Source: Anaerolineae bacterium
Lineage (GTDB): Bacteria; Chloroflexota; Anaerolineae; UBA1429
DNA length: 58,650 nucleotides
NCBI GenBank assembly: GCA_007132185.1
Contig: SLPC01000188.1
Coordinates: 1 to 58,650, forward strand
Direction: 5' to 3'
Both the position numbers and the translations under genes were made by a program. The notes beneath the pieces were generated by a model. The model searched no databases. It saw nothing but the letters and a program-made list of their open reading frames with translations, and was not told the origin of the DNA. Below are positions 44,003 through 52,170 of the stretch, one piece after another. How positions within the stretch are numbered: position 1 is the first letter of the stretch; each line of letters begins with the position of its first letter.

Positions 44003-45235
44003 ATGAACAAGTGGATTATCGGAGGCTTGATTGGCTGCGCCCTTGTCCTGCTACTGGTGGTTGTGATCTTGGGTATAGGGGTGGCCTTTTTCTGGCCGAC
44101 CCCAACGATTGTTGAGGAGACCCAGGTCGTACCTCCCAGGGAGGAACGAGTGCCGGAGGAGGCGCGACCAGGGCCAGAGGTACTGGAGCCGACGCTGCCT
44201 GCCACACCCGCTGACCCACCGGTGCGGGCTTTGGCTGCGTCACAGCTGGAGGATGGCCTTGTAGAACTCTTTCGTGAGCTCGAGCCAGGCGTGGTCTCCA
44301 TACAGACGTATATTCAGCGTGGTGGCGTGGTGGGAACCGGCAGCGGTTCTGGCTTTATCATCGATGACGAGGGGCATATTGTCACCAATGAGCACGTTGT
44401 GACAGATGCCACCCGCGTCATTGTGGTCTTTTTCGATGGGTTTGCGGCGGATGCGACGGTGCTCGGAACCGATGTGGATAGCGACCTGGCCGTGATCAGG
44501 GTGGAGAATCTGCCAGACAATGTGCATTCGTTGCCCCTTGGTGACTCGGATGACGTGGTGCCGGGAGAGTGGGTGGTAGCGATTGGCAACCCGTTTGGAC
44601 TGCAGAACACGATCACCTTTGGTATTGTGAGCGCTGTTGGGCGCATGATCCCTGCTCGTGTAGGTGCCTTTTCGATCCCGCAGGCGATCCAGACCGATGC
44701 CGCCATCAATCCGGGCAGCTCGGGTGGGCCTCTGCTCAACCTGGCCGGACAAGTGATCGGCGTCAATGCCCAGATACTCACGGGAGGTGCCGCCCCGGCC
44801 AATGTCGGTGTGGGCTTTGCATTGCCCTCGAACACTGTGCGGATAGTGGCCCCCGTACTGATGGAGGGCGAGACGTATCCCTGGCCCTGGCTGGGTATTA
44901 GCGGCACTTCGGTGAACCTGCTCATTGCGGAGGGTAACGACCTTCCGGTGCAGTATGGCGCCTATATCTCTGAGGTTGCACCGGGAGGCCCCGCCGAAGC
45001 GGCCGGCCTGCGCGGCAGCAGAACGACGACCCAAGTGGACGGCATTACGGTTCCCGTGGGTGGTGATGTGATCATCGAGGCTAATGGCCAACAGGTGACA
45101 GATTTCGCGGGCTTGCTGGAGCAAGTCGCCTTTTCCGAGCCAGACCGGGAGATCGATCTGGTGATCCTGCGCGATGGCGAAGAGATGGAGGTTACGGTGA
45201 CGCTCGAGCCGCGCCCGGTTCCGGAAGGTTTCTGA
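44003..45235 (+). CDS. HtrA/DegP-type serine protease with a PDZ domain
   Basis: A 410-residue envelope protease. One membrane anchor (residues 5-30) is followed by a Pro/Glu-rich linker (35-85). The trypsin-like domain has His in VTNEHVV (about 131), Asp in DVDSDLAVI (about 162) and Ser in INPGSSGGP (about 238). A PDZ domain follows (about 300-400; GAYISEVAPGGPAEAAGLRGS). HtrA proteins degrade damaged exported proteins. It has its own promoter and the ATG follows GAGGAG. Confidence 0.95.
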   Translation: MNKWIIGGLIGCALVLLLVVVILGIGVAFFWPTPTIVEETQVVPPREERVPEEARPGPEVLEPTLPATPADPPVRALAASQLEDGLVELFRELEPGVVSIQTYIQRGGVVGTGSGSGFIIDDEGHIVTNEHVVTDATRVIVVFFDGFAADATVLGTDVDSDLAVIRVENLPDNVHSLPLGDSDDVVPGEWVVAIGNPFGLQNTITFGIVSAVGRMIPARVGAFSIPQAIQTDAAINPGSSGGPLLNLAGQVIGVNAQILTGGAAPANVGVGFALPSNTVRIVAPVLMEGETYPWPWLGISGTSVNLLIAEGNDLPVQYGAYISEVAPGGPAEAAGLRGSRTTTQVDGITVPVGGDVIIEANGQQVTDFAGLLEQVAFSEPDREIDLVILRDGEEMEVTVTLEPRPVPEGF

Positions 45236-45274
45236 TCTCGCGACTCGTAGACAGACCGTACAATGACAGATAAA

Positions 45275-45309
45275 AGGCGGGCGATTGCTGTATTGGCAGT
45301 CGCCCGCCT
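45275..45309 (-). terminator. Terminator after the oxidoreductase-AKR fusion gene (bidirectional)
   Basis: AGGCGGGCGA (45275-45284) pairs with TCGCCCGCCT (45300-45309). Read on the minus strand the stem is followed by a T run (TTTA), giving an intrinsic terminator for the minus-strand gene ending at 45369. It may also end the convergent htrA transcript. Confidence 0.75.
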
Positions 45310-45368
45310 GTGGTATAGCGCATCCAGGACGTCACGATGCGGTGGCCATGATGCCACCTGAACCCTGC

Positions 45369-47465
45369 CTAGGAGAGCTCTTGGCTCTCCAGGTTGAGCC
45401 AGCGCCGTTCCCCTTCTGTGAGATAGATGCGTAGCGCCGGAAGCGCCTCGTTGATCTCACTGATGGTCTGTGGTCCGATCAGGGCAAAGCCCCGTATCGG
45501 CAAGGATAACACATAGGCCAGGGCAATCTGGGCTGGCGTGACGCCTTTGGACTCGGCTAGCTGTTGGACACGCTCCAGCCGCCGAAAGTTGTCCTCGTTG
45601 AACCAGGTGCGCACAATATTGGCAAGGGCGGGCGCATCGTGGTCCTCGGCCCGATAGCGGCCAGTAAAGAAACCGGTAGCCTGGCTGCTCCAGGCCAACA
45701 GCGGCATCTGGGTGCGCTCGTACCAGGCCAGTGACTCGGGATCCGAAGCCGAGATGCAGCGGGGCCACATCGGTTCGTTCCACCGAGCCAGGGCTAGATT
45801 TGGGCTGCTGGCCGAAAAGCCAACCAGCCCATGGGCATGCGCATAGGCGTTGGCTTCTTCGATGCGCTCGATGCTCCAGTTCGAGCCTCCATACGCCCGG
45901 ATGCGGCCGGCGCGCAGATGCTCGTTCAGGCACTCGACAAACTCGCCTGCGGGCAAGTCTGTGTTGTCGGCGTGCATCAGGTAGAGATCCACATAGTCGG
46001 TTTGCAGCTTGTACAGCGACTCGTAGAGCTGTTGGGTCAGGGTCTCGGCATCATCCTCCGGATTGCGCATCCCTTTGGCGATGACGACTAGCTCGTCGCG
46101 GATGCCACAAAGCTTGAGCCATTGGCCCACTGTCTCCTCTGAGCGATAGACGTGTGCCGTGTCCAGGGTATTGCCCCCAAGCGTGACATAATGATCCAGC
46201 AGGGCCCGCGCCAGGCGCAGCTCTCCCGGCTGAAAGACCATCGTGCCCATAATCAGCTTGGATACCGGCTTTTCGAGCCCGGGGATCTCACAATAGACCA
46301 TGGGATGATCGTCTCGACGCGCCAGGGGCCGTCCCACGGTGGGCAGCGCCAGGGCCTCGGGCTTTTCGGTATCAAAGACCAGGCCGATCTCTTTGCGCCA
46401 GGCGTCCAGTGTGAGCATGTTGCCCAGGCTATCATCCCAGGTCATGCAGGGGCTGGGGGCTTGGCGGTCGGCCAGGTGGCGGGCCACCATGTCCGCCTCG
46501 ATAGCGTACAGCGACTGGCCGCCCGTGGGAACGGTGATCTCTTCCGGCTCGGCGTCGGCACGGTTGACGATGATGCGCGCACCCTCATCGCCGCCGTGGC
46601 GCGGATCGCCCGGGAACCAGGGGTTCGGCACGATGATGTGGCCATCCGAGCCCCAGATGCGCAGCGCCGAGTCGATCCGCACTTGGATGCCGTTGGTCAG
46701 GCTGGCGATTATGTCGCCGGGGAAACGGACCGTCGCTATCGTCCATTCGTCCACCCGGTTGTCGGGGTTGATGTACCCGTGGGCCTTGAGGTCGACCTGG
46801 CTGCGGTAGCCATCATAGGCGACCACAGGGTTGGCAAAGGGGAGCCCATTGGCAGCCCCAGCCACCAGGCGCGCGATGGATGCCGTGTAGCAGCCCACAT
46901 CCATGATGCCGCCGCCCGAGGAATAGTTCTGCTGACGCACGTTTTCAGGTCGTAGCCCCTGCATGTTAAAGGCGAAATGGGCCTGGATCAGACGCACCTT
47001 GCCGATAGCACCCTCGCGGAGCAACTCGGCCAGCCGCGCGATCTGGGGATGGCAGCGGTACATGAAGGCTTCCATCAGAAAGACGTCGTGCTCGCGGGCC
47101 GCCTCGATGGCGGTCATGGCCTCGGCGCGGTTACTGGCTAGAGGCTTTTCGCAGAGAATGTGCTTGCCGGCCTCGGCGCAGCGGATAGTCCACTGGGCGT
47201 GGAGATGATTGGGGAGCGAGATGTACACCGCCTTTACATCGGGGTCGGCCAGCAGATCCTCGTAGGATCCATAGCTGGCGGGGGCGCCAAACTCGTCGGC
47301 GAACTCGGCTGCCTTTTCGGCGGTGCGGCTGGCCACCGCATATAGCCTGCCAGTCTCTGACTGGGCCAGACCTCGGGCAAAGGTATGGGCGATGTTGCCC
47401 GTCCCGAGTATCCCCCAGGCCAAGAGCTCTTGATGGTTACCAGTCTGGTCTGCGTTATCTGTCAT
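45369..47465 (-). CDS. Fusion of Gfo/Idh/MocA oxidoreductase and aldo/keto reductase
   Basis: A 698-residue two-enzyme protein. Residues 1-385 are a Gfo/Idh/MocA dehydrogenase: Rossmann GILGTGNIAHTFARGL near residue 18, the CEKPLASN motif near 105, and a C-terminal beta-sheet domain. From about residue 389 begins a complete aldo/keto reductase: Asp and Tyr in NTLDTAHVYRS, Lys in VVIAKGM, His in DLYLMHAD, then GGSNWSIERI and SSPNLALARW. Both act on sugars or sugar alcohols with NAD(P)H, which would allow sequential oxidation and reduction with cofactor recycling. It ends at the terminator at 45275. Confidence 0.93.
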   Translation of the reverse strand: MTDNADQTGNHQELLAWGILGTGNIAHTFARGLAQSETGRLYAVASRTAEKAAEFADEFGAPASYGSYEDLLADPDVKAVYISLPNHLHAQWTIRCAEAGKHILCEKPLASNRAEAMTAIEAAREHDVFLMEAFMYRCHPQIARLAELLREGAIGKVRLIQAHFAFNMQGLRPENVRQQNYSSGGGIMDVGCYTASIARLVAGAANGLPFANPVVAYDGYRSQVDLKAHGYINPDNRVDEWTIATVRFPGDIIASLTNGIQVRIDSALRIWGSDGHIIVPNPWFPGDPRHGGDEGARIIVNRADAEPEEITVPTGGQSLYAIEADMVARHLADRQAPSPCMTWDDSLGNMLTLDAWRKEIGLVFDTEKPEALALPTVGRPLARRDDHPMVYCEIPGLEKPVSKLIMGTMVFQPGELRLARALLDHYVTLGGNTLDTAHVYRSEETVGQWLKLCGIRDELVVIAKGMRNPEDDAETLTQQLYESLYKLQTDYVDLYLMHADNTDLPAGEFVECLNEHLRAGRIRAYGGSNWSIERIEEANAYAHAHGLVGFSASSPNLALARWNEPMWPRCISASDPESLAWYERTQMPLLAWSSQATGFFTGRYRAEDHDAPALANIVRTWFNEDNFRRLERVQQLAESKGVTPAQIALAYVLSLPIRGFALIGPQTISEINEALPALRIYLTEGERRWLNLESQELS

Positions 47466-47552
47466 AGAGATCTTCCTTTGTACAGAATCTTGATAGTGTG
47501 CCTATCCGGCCGGCGCCGTTGCCAGCCGGTCGATCAAAGGGCCAACGCCGGC

Positions 47553-47951
47553 TCAGCCGTGCATGGCTGTGGCGTCGAACAGGATCAGACCAACCTCGGC
47601 GCGCCAGGCCACAATAGAGCCCGGTTCGAGATGTCCGATAAAGATACGGTCATCGGCCGTATGATGGGCCACAAAGTGGATATGCGGCTCGCCATTCTGG
47701 ATGCTTCCGAGCATCGAGCCTACCTCAATGGGACCCTCGGTCTCCATCTGCACGTCACCTGCCGACTCGCCATGGGCGCGGGTGATCGTGTGCATCTGCA
47801 GCACCGAAAACGAGCCAATACCCGCCGTCACCAGGCCGGTCTGGGCGCCCTCGCGGGCCAGCACATCTTTTACACAGGCAACTACGTCATCACCCCTCTC
47901 GAGAACCAGCAACAGGGTGCGCGTCTCTTGTTCCGCCGGAATCACTTGCAT
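47553..47951 (-). CDS. PPC/DUF296-domain protein
   Basis: A 132-residue single-domain protein of the PPC (plants and prokaryotes conserved; DUF296) family, with AQTGLVTAGIGSFSVLQMHTI and the metal-site-like histidines of GEPHIHFVAHH. The fold is a trimeric beta-barrel. In plants it is part of AT-hook DNA-binding proteins, while bacterial stand-alone members have no agreed function. The ATG follows AGGAG. It sits between the oxidoreductase fusion and the RraA-like gene with short gaps, so one transcript is likely. Confidence 0.85.
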   Translation of the reverse strand: MQVIPAEQETRTLLLVLERGDDVVACVKDVLAREGAQTGLVTAGIGSFSVLQMHTITRAHGESAGDVQMETEGPIEVGSMLGSIQNGEPHIHFVAHHTADDRIFIGHLEPGSIVAWRAEVGLILFDATAMHG

Positions 47952-47983
47952 TTTCGTTCTCCTCTTCCAAGTCAGGATCGATG

Positions 47984-48709
47984 CTATTCATCGAGCTCAG
48001 CATAGTATGACTCAACCGCCTCGATGTCAACCGTGTCATCCATCGGGATGCCCAGTCTCTCATAGAGGCTGCGTCGCCCTCGCATGTCGGCCAGCAGGAC
48101 GGCTCTGGCGTGCACGGCCACTTCTTGGGCAACATCCTGCGGCACGACGATCACACCGTCGTCATCACAGCCTACAATATCGCCAGGGTCCACCCGCACG
48201 CCGCCACAACCGACGGGGACATTGGCCTCGATCTCCATGATGCGTCCCGGAATGATCGTACGGCCCCGCCCACGGGAGCAGATGGGGGTCTTTTGCAGGG
48301 CCAACTCGTAGGTGTCTCGACACTGGCCATCGGTCACGATGCCCGCAGCGCCGGCCGTGATCAGCCCCATCGCGTTATTCGAGCCCCAGTAACCGGTCTC
48401 CCGAGCGCCGCCTGTATCGGTAACGACGACACAGCCCGGAGTGATCTGCTCGCGCAAGTTTACGGGGTTGGGGTACTTGGCATACCATCGGGCGTGGTCG
48501 GCGACAATGTCCTCCGTCGTGTCCAGCTTCCACATAGGGCGATTAGAGGGCACGCAACGGAGCGTGACCGCTGGCCCCCAGAAACGCATGCCTAGCCAGA
48601 GGGGCCGGACCTCCGGGTCCATCAGGCCAATGTCGAAATAGCCGATACCGTCCATGGCGTCGGCCACATCTACCACGCGCAGATACTTGAACAGGTCTAC
48701 TAGATTCAT
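47984..48709 (-). CDS. RraA-like protein (HMG aldolase/RraA fold)
   Basis: A 241-residue protein of the RraA superfamily, which includes 4-hydroxy-4-methyl-2-oxoglutarate aldolases, oxaloacetate decarboxylases and the RNase E inhibitor RraA. Core blocks are GLITAGAAGIVTDGQCRDT, in which G-x-x-T-D-G-x-x-R-D is the metal/substrate site, and VDPGDIVGCDDDGVIVVP. The ATG at 48709 with GGAGGAT is chosen over an in-frame start at 48814. The sugar-metabolism neighbours favour an aldolase or decarboxylase role over RNA regulation. Confidence 0.87.
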   Translation of the reverse strand: MNLVDLFKYLRVVDVADAMDGIGYFDIGLMDPEVRPLWLGMRFWGPAVTLRCVPSNRPMWKLDTTEDIVADHARWYAKYPNPVNLREQITPGCVVVTDTGGARETGYWGSNNAMGLITAGAAGIVTDGQCRDTYELALQKTPICSRGRGRTIIPGRIMEIEANVPVGCGGVRVDPGDIVGCDDDGVIVVPQDVAQEVAVHARAVLLADMRGRRSLYERLGIPMDDTVDIEAVESYYAELDE

Positions 48710-48786
48710 CGCGATCCTCCAGCGATTGTTGAGGCCGGTTGGCCTCGTCTCCCGACGGGACCGGCCCTGTTTCTGCAGGCAGACAC

Positions 48787-48814
48787 ATTGTAGCATATGG
48801 GCGGCAACTCTCAA
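48787..48814 (-). promoter_or_regulatory. Promoter for the RraA/PPC/oxidoreductase genes
   Basis: Minus-strand TTGAGA (48809-48814), a 16-bp spacer, TACAAT (48787-48792), with TG of an extended -10 just upstream. About 80 bases before the ATG at 48709. Confidence 0.6.
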
Positions 48815-49124
48815 GCGCCGGACCAGATCCCGCAGGCGGTCAACGTCGCAAATACTCTACGCTCGCTGGGGCAGATGCGGGGTATGCGTTATGATGGGGT
48901 TGTCGAATATCATGCTATTCAGACAGGAGACGCCATGGCATCCGCGAGGATGCTCGAATCCACCAAGGTCTCTTTGGCGAGCAGCATCGGCGGCTCGCGA
49001 CGAGTCCCTCTGTGACTGAAAGCAGCAGCAGACGGGTGCATGCTATGGCCTGTGGTGGCGAGGGCATGCCGCATTATCCAGGGTATCGCGCTCTGGTTCG
49101 CATACTTTTGGTTGCGCGCAATTT

Positions 49125-49154
49125 CTGGCACACGATAGCTCACTCTGGTACAAT
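49125..49154 (+). promoter_or_regulatory. Promoter for the GH4/kinase operon
   Basis: CTGGCA (49125-49130), an 18-bp spacer, TACAAT (49149-49154), with an extended -10 TG (49146-49147). About 48 bases before the ATG. Confidence 0.55.
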
Positions 49155-49201
49155 CCCCACACAGGTTGTCTTGCGCCGCTATGGTCAGAGGAGCGACACA
49201 A

Positions 49202-50473
49202 ATGAAAGTAGCAGTCATTGGTGGGGGTTCAACCTATACCCCGGAGCTGGTTAATGGGTTCATCGCCGAGGCCGAGACGCTCGGCCTGCGTGAGGTCTGG
49301 CTGATGGACATTGATCGGGACCGACTGGATATCGTAGGCGGTTTTGCCTGGCGCATGGTCGAGGCGGCCGGCCGGCCTTTTGAACTCAATCTGACGACAG
49401 ACCGCTCGGCAGCTTTGCAGGACGCCAGCTTTGTGGAGACGCAGATCCGCGTGGGTGGGATGCGCGCCCGCCTGGCCGATGAGGAGCTGGGCATGCGGTG
49501 GGACCTGATAGGCCAGGAGACCACCGGCGTGGGCGGCATGGCCAAGGCCCTGCGCACGGTGCCGGTCATTCTGGAGGTGGCGCGGGACATGCATCGGCTC
49601 TGTCCTGACGCCTGGCTGATCAACTTTGCCAACCCAAGCGGCCTGGTCACCGAGGCTCTGCAGCGCTATGTGCCCGATATCCGCTCGGTGGGCCTGTGCA
49701 ACAGCCCCATCGGCTATCAGATGCGCATCGCTCGCGAGTTTGATGTGGACGCACGCCAGGTGGATCTGGACTATCTGGGACTGAACCATTTGGCCTGGGT
49801 GCGCGGCACTCATATTGCGGGGCGCGATGTCTGGCCCGAGGTGTTCAGCGAGTTTCTAGATCGGCTGGACTTGGAGGCCAAACCCTTCTGCCCGCCCTAT
49901 CTGGCCCGGGCGCTGGGCGCGATGCCCTCGTCCTATTTGCGCTACTATTACCAGACCGCCGCCGTGGTAGAGTCACAGCGCACGAGTACCCCTCGGGCGC
50001 GACAGGTGATCGACATCGAACGGCAGACCCTGGAGCGCTATGCAGACCCGGACCTTGACACACTGCCGCCCGAGCTGATGGAGCGCGGAGGTGCCTACTA
50101 TTCCACCGCGGCTGTGCAGCTCATGCTGGCGCTGCAGCGATCCGAGAGTGAGATTCACATTGTGAACACCCGCGTGGGTGATGCCGTCAAGGGTTGGCCC
50201 AGCGACTGGGTGGGCGAGTTGCCCTGCCGCGTGAGCAAGGAGGGAGTGCATCCGCTTCCTATCGAGCCATTGTCCACCATGTCCGATGGTCTGGTCCGTG
50301 TCGTCAAGGCGTACGAGCTCTTGACCGCCGACGCTGCGGTGACGGGCAGCCAGGAGGCGGCCCTGCAGGCGCTGGCGCTCCATCCATTGGGCCCCGGCGC
50401 CGAGCGGGCACCCGCCGTGCTGGATGATATGCTGCGTACCCACGCCTCTTTTTTGGAATACATGACGGAGTGA
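49202..50473 (+). CDS. Glycoside hydrolase family 4 (6-phospho-beta-glucosidase-like)
   Basis: A 423-residue NAD- and Mn-dependent glycosidase. GGGSTYTPELVNG at residue 7 is the family's Rossmann motif. NPSG (144-147), Cys166 in LCNSPIGYQ and His196 in LNHLAWV are the metal-site residues, and GLNHL is diagnostic. Family 4 cleaves 6-phospho sugars by an oxidation-elimination route. Alpha- versus beta-specificity and phospho-dependence cannot be settled by eye. The ATG at 49202 follows AGAGGAG. Its stop lies 5 bases before the next start. Confidence 0.93.
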   Translation: MKVAVIGGGSTYTPELVNGFIAEAETLGLREVWLMDIDRDRLDIVGGFAWRMVEAAGRPFELNLTTDRSAALQDASFVETQIRVGGMRARLADEELGMRWDLIGQETTGVGGMAKALRTVPVILEVARDMHRLCPDAWLINFANPSGLVTEALQRYVPDIRSVGLCNSPIGYQMRIAREFDVDARQVDLDYLGLNHLAWVRGTHIAGRDVWPEVFSEFLDRLDLEAKPFCPPYLARALGAMPSSYLRYYYQTAAVVESQRTSTPRARQVIDIERQTLERYADPDLDTLPPELMERGGAYYSTAAVQLMLALQRSESEIHIVNTRVGDAVKGWPSDWVGELPCRVSKEGVHPLPIEPLSTMSDGLVRVVKAYELLTADAAVTGSQEAALQALALHPLGPGAERAPAVLDDMLRTHASFLEYMTE

Positions 50474-50478
50474 ACTTG

Positions 50479-51468
50479 ATGTCAATGGACGCTTTGTACC
50501 TGGGGATGGATGCGGGCGCGACCAAGACACACGCGCTCATCGCCGATGGAGCGGGACACGTACGCGGCGTGGGTGCCGCGGGCCCCGGCAACTGGGAGGG
50601 CGTCGGCCTGGATGGCGCCCTGGCGGCCTATCAGGACGCCCTGAATCAGGCACTGGCCGAGGCCGGGCTGACCGCTGAGCAGCTTGCCGGCGGTGGGTTT
50701 GGCCTGGCCGGGTTCGATTGGCCCAGCGATCGCGAACGACTCGGTCCGGTGCTCGAGCAATTGGGCGTGCCAGACCCCCGCGTGCTAGTGAACGACACGG
50801 ATGTAGCGCTGCGGGCTGGCGCCGAAGATGGCGTGGGCATCGTGATCATTGCAGGGACCGGCACCACCGTCGCGGGGTGTAACGCCCAGGGCGAGCGCTG
50901 GCGCACCTTTGGAGAGGGCGTTGAAATGGGCGATATCGGTGGCGCGGCGGACATTGCCCGCCTGGCGCTGCGGGCCGTGGCGCGGGCCTATACGGGGGCC
51001 GGCCCCGAGACCGCCCTCACGCAAGTGTATGTCCAGCAGTATGGCGCTTCATCGGCCATCGAGATGCTGGAGTGGATTGTCCGCGGCCAGGCGCCCCGGC
51101 CCCACGGCGCGTTGGCGCCCCATGTGTTTACCGCCGCCGAGGCGGGCGATCCCGTGGCTCAGAGCATCATCCGCGAGGTGGGCGCGGCACTGGGTGGTAA
51201 TGCCGCTGCCGTCGCCCGTCGCCTGGGCATGGAGGCAGAGACCTTTCCCGTGGTACTGGCCGGGGGCGTCTTTCGCTCTCGCAGCGCAACGCTGGTGGGA
51301 GCCATCATGGCCCCGATCCGCGCAGTGGCCCCGCATGCCCATCCCCGCATCCTCGAGACGCTCCCCGTCGTCGGGGGCGTCCTGTTGGCTATGGAGGCAA
51401 CCGGCGTGGATGTAGCGCCTGAGGTGCACCGCCGCCTAGCCGAGGAGGTGCAAGAGCGGCTGGGGTAA
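50479..51468 (+). CDS. BadF/BadG/BcrA-type N-acetylglucosamine kinase-like protein
   Basis: A 329-residue sugar kinase of the ASKHA superfamily. MDAGATKTHALIADG is the phosphate-1 loop, NDTDVALRAG carries the catalytic Asp, IIAGTGTTVAGC is phosphate-2, and GEGVEMGDIGGAADIA is also seen. The C-terminal adenosine motif is VVLAGGVFRS. Family members phosphorylate N-acetylglucosamine or glucosamine. With GH4 in front, it could phosphorylate sugars released by the hydrolase. I take the ATG at 50479 (CGGAG eight bases upstream) over GTG at 50470, which overlaps the previous stop. Confidence 0.88.
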   Translation: MSMDALYLGMDAGATKTHALIADGAGHVRGVGAAGPGNWEGVGLDGALAAYQDALNQALAEAGLTAEQLAGGGFGLAGFDWPSDRERLGPVLEQLGVPDPRVLVNDTDVALRAGAEDGVGIVIIAGTGTTVAGCNAQGERWRTFGEGVEMGDIGGAADIARLALRAVARAYTGAGPETALTQVYVQQYGASSAIEMLEWIVRGQAPRPHGALAPHVFTAAEAGDPVAQSIIREVGAALGGNAAAVARRLGMEAETFPVVLAGGVFRSRSATLVGAIMAPIRAVAPHAHPRILETLPVVGGVLLAMEATGVDVAPEVHRRLAEEVQERLG

Positions 51469-51481
51469 AAGAAGAGGTTAT

Positions 51482-51674
51482 ATGAGGCTATACGCCGTGG
51501 ACGCTTCAGGTCAGTTTACGGAGTACGCTGTAGAGCCCTTTGCCGAATCGTACCGGGAAAAGCTCATCGAGTCCTGGTTGGAGAGTCCTCCGATGGCCGT
51601 CCTGGAAGATACAGGCGTTAGCCGAGGCCGTTCAGGCGTTGAGCGTGGACGAGGATGATGGTCGCGGGCCATAG
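51482..51674 (+). pseudogene. Remnant of a DUF91/NucS-like nuclease gene
   Basis: An ATG after AGAGG opens a 58-codon frame beginning MRLYAVDASGQFTEYAVEPF, then KLIESWLESPPMAVLEDTG. This matches the N-terminus of a family of NucS/DUF91-like nucleases I remember from related bacteria (about 250 residues). The frame then ends. Another frame immediately continues with QALAEAVQALSVDEDDGRGP and a TAG at 51672-51674, which looks like the far C-terminus. The middle is missing and the two parts are out of frame, so I call it a deleted pseudogene. Confidence 0.5.
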
Positions 51675-51701
51675 AGTGATAGACCGGTCAAAGGGCGGCT
51701 G

Positions 51702-52163
51702 TTAGCCCCGTGCCTTTCCCGTCACTTCGTCCAACTTGACACGCACTACCACCGTGTGCGCCAGTTGCTCTGGGCGGAACGACCAGGCCCGCTCCTCGCC
51801 GGCGTACTGGGCCATGATCTGTGCCAGGGCATGATGTTTGGCCGCCTCGTCCGTCAACTCCTGCGCCATGCCGAATGCGATGACGCTCTTATAGGCCATG
51901 CCCCAGCCACAGGCTTCAGGGGCCGGGAGGATGTCGCCGAGAAGGTCCCATTCGAGACAAACCCGCGGGTTGGCTCGCAGCCAATCCAGCTTTTTGCCCT
52001 CCGTCGCCATGTGTAGATAGACCGCCGCACCATCATAGCCAAAGCAGAGAGGCACCACGTAGGGCTCGCCGTCGCACACCAGGCCCATCCGGCACACCCG
52101 GCTCTTCCAGATGATCTCGTCGATCTGCGCCCGCTCGGTGATCTGCCTGTCGGTTCTGCGCAT
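51702..52163 (-). CDS. Pyridoxamine 5'-phosphate oxidase-like flavin protein
   Basis: A 153-residue split-barrel protein of the PPOX/Pnp-oxidase-like class. Visible are RVCRMGLVCDGEPYVVPLCFGYDG, YLHMATEGKKLDWLRANPRVCLEWD (flavin phosphate contact region) and YKSVIAFGMAQELTD. Members bind FMN, F420 or haem and often have unknown substrates. The ATG follows AGGAGAG, 7 bases after the permease stop on the minus strand. Confidence 0.87.
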   Translation of the reverse strand: MRRTDRQITERAQIDEIIWKSRVCRMGLVCDGEPYVVPLCFGYDGAAVYLHMATEGKKLDWLRANPRVCLEWDLLGDILPAPEACGWGMAYKSVIAFGMAQELTDEAAKHHALAQIMAQYAGEERAWSFRPEQLAHTVVVRVKLDEVTGKARG

Positions 52164-52170
52164 GGCTCTC

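Larger units (their letters stand above)
48710..49201. other. Divergent intergenic region of about 490 bp, no confident gene
   Basis: It contains the RraA promoter (48787-48814) and the GH4 promoter (49125-49154). Between them about 310 bases have no gene I can defend. A 26-codon frame at 48935-49015 (ATG after AGGAGA, six bases away) is the only small candidate. It is low-complexity and unsupported. Confidence 0.55.

Noticed and set aside
48797-49015. A 72-codon plus-strand frame in the RraA-GH4 gap
   Set aside because: No ribosome site at its start, and it begins inside the minus-strand promoter. Only an internal ATG at 48935 has AGGAGA, leaving 26 unremarkable codons.
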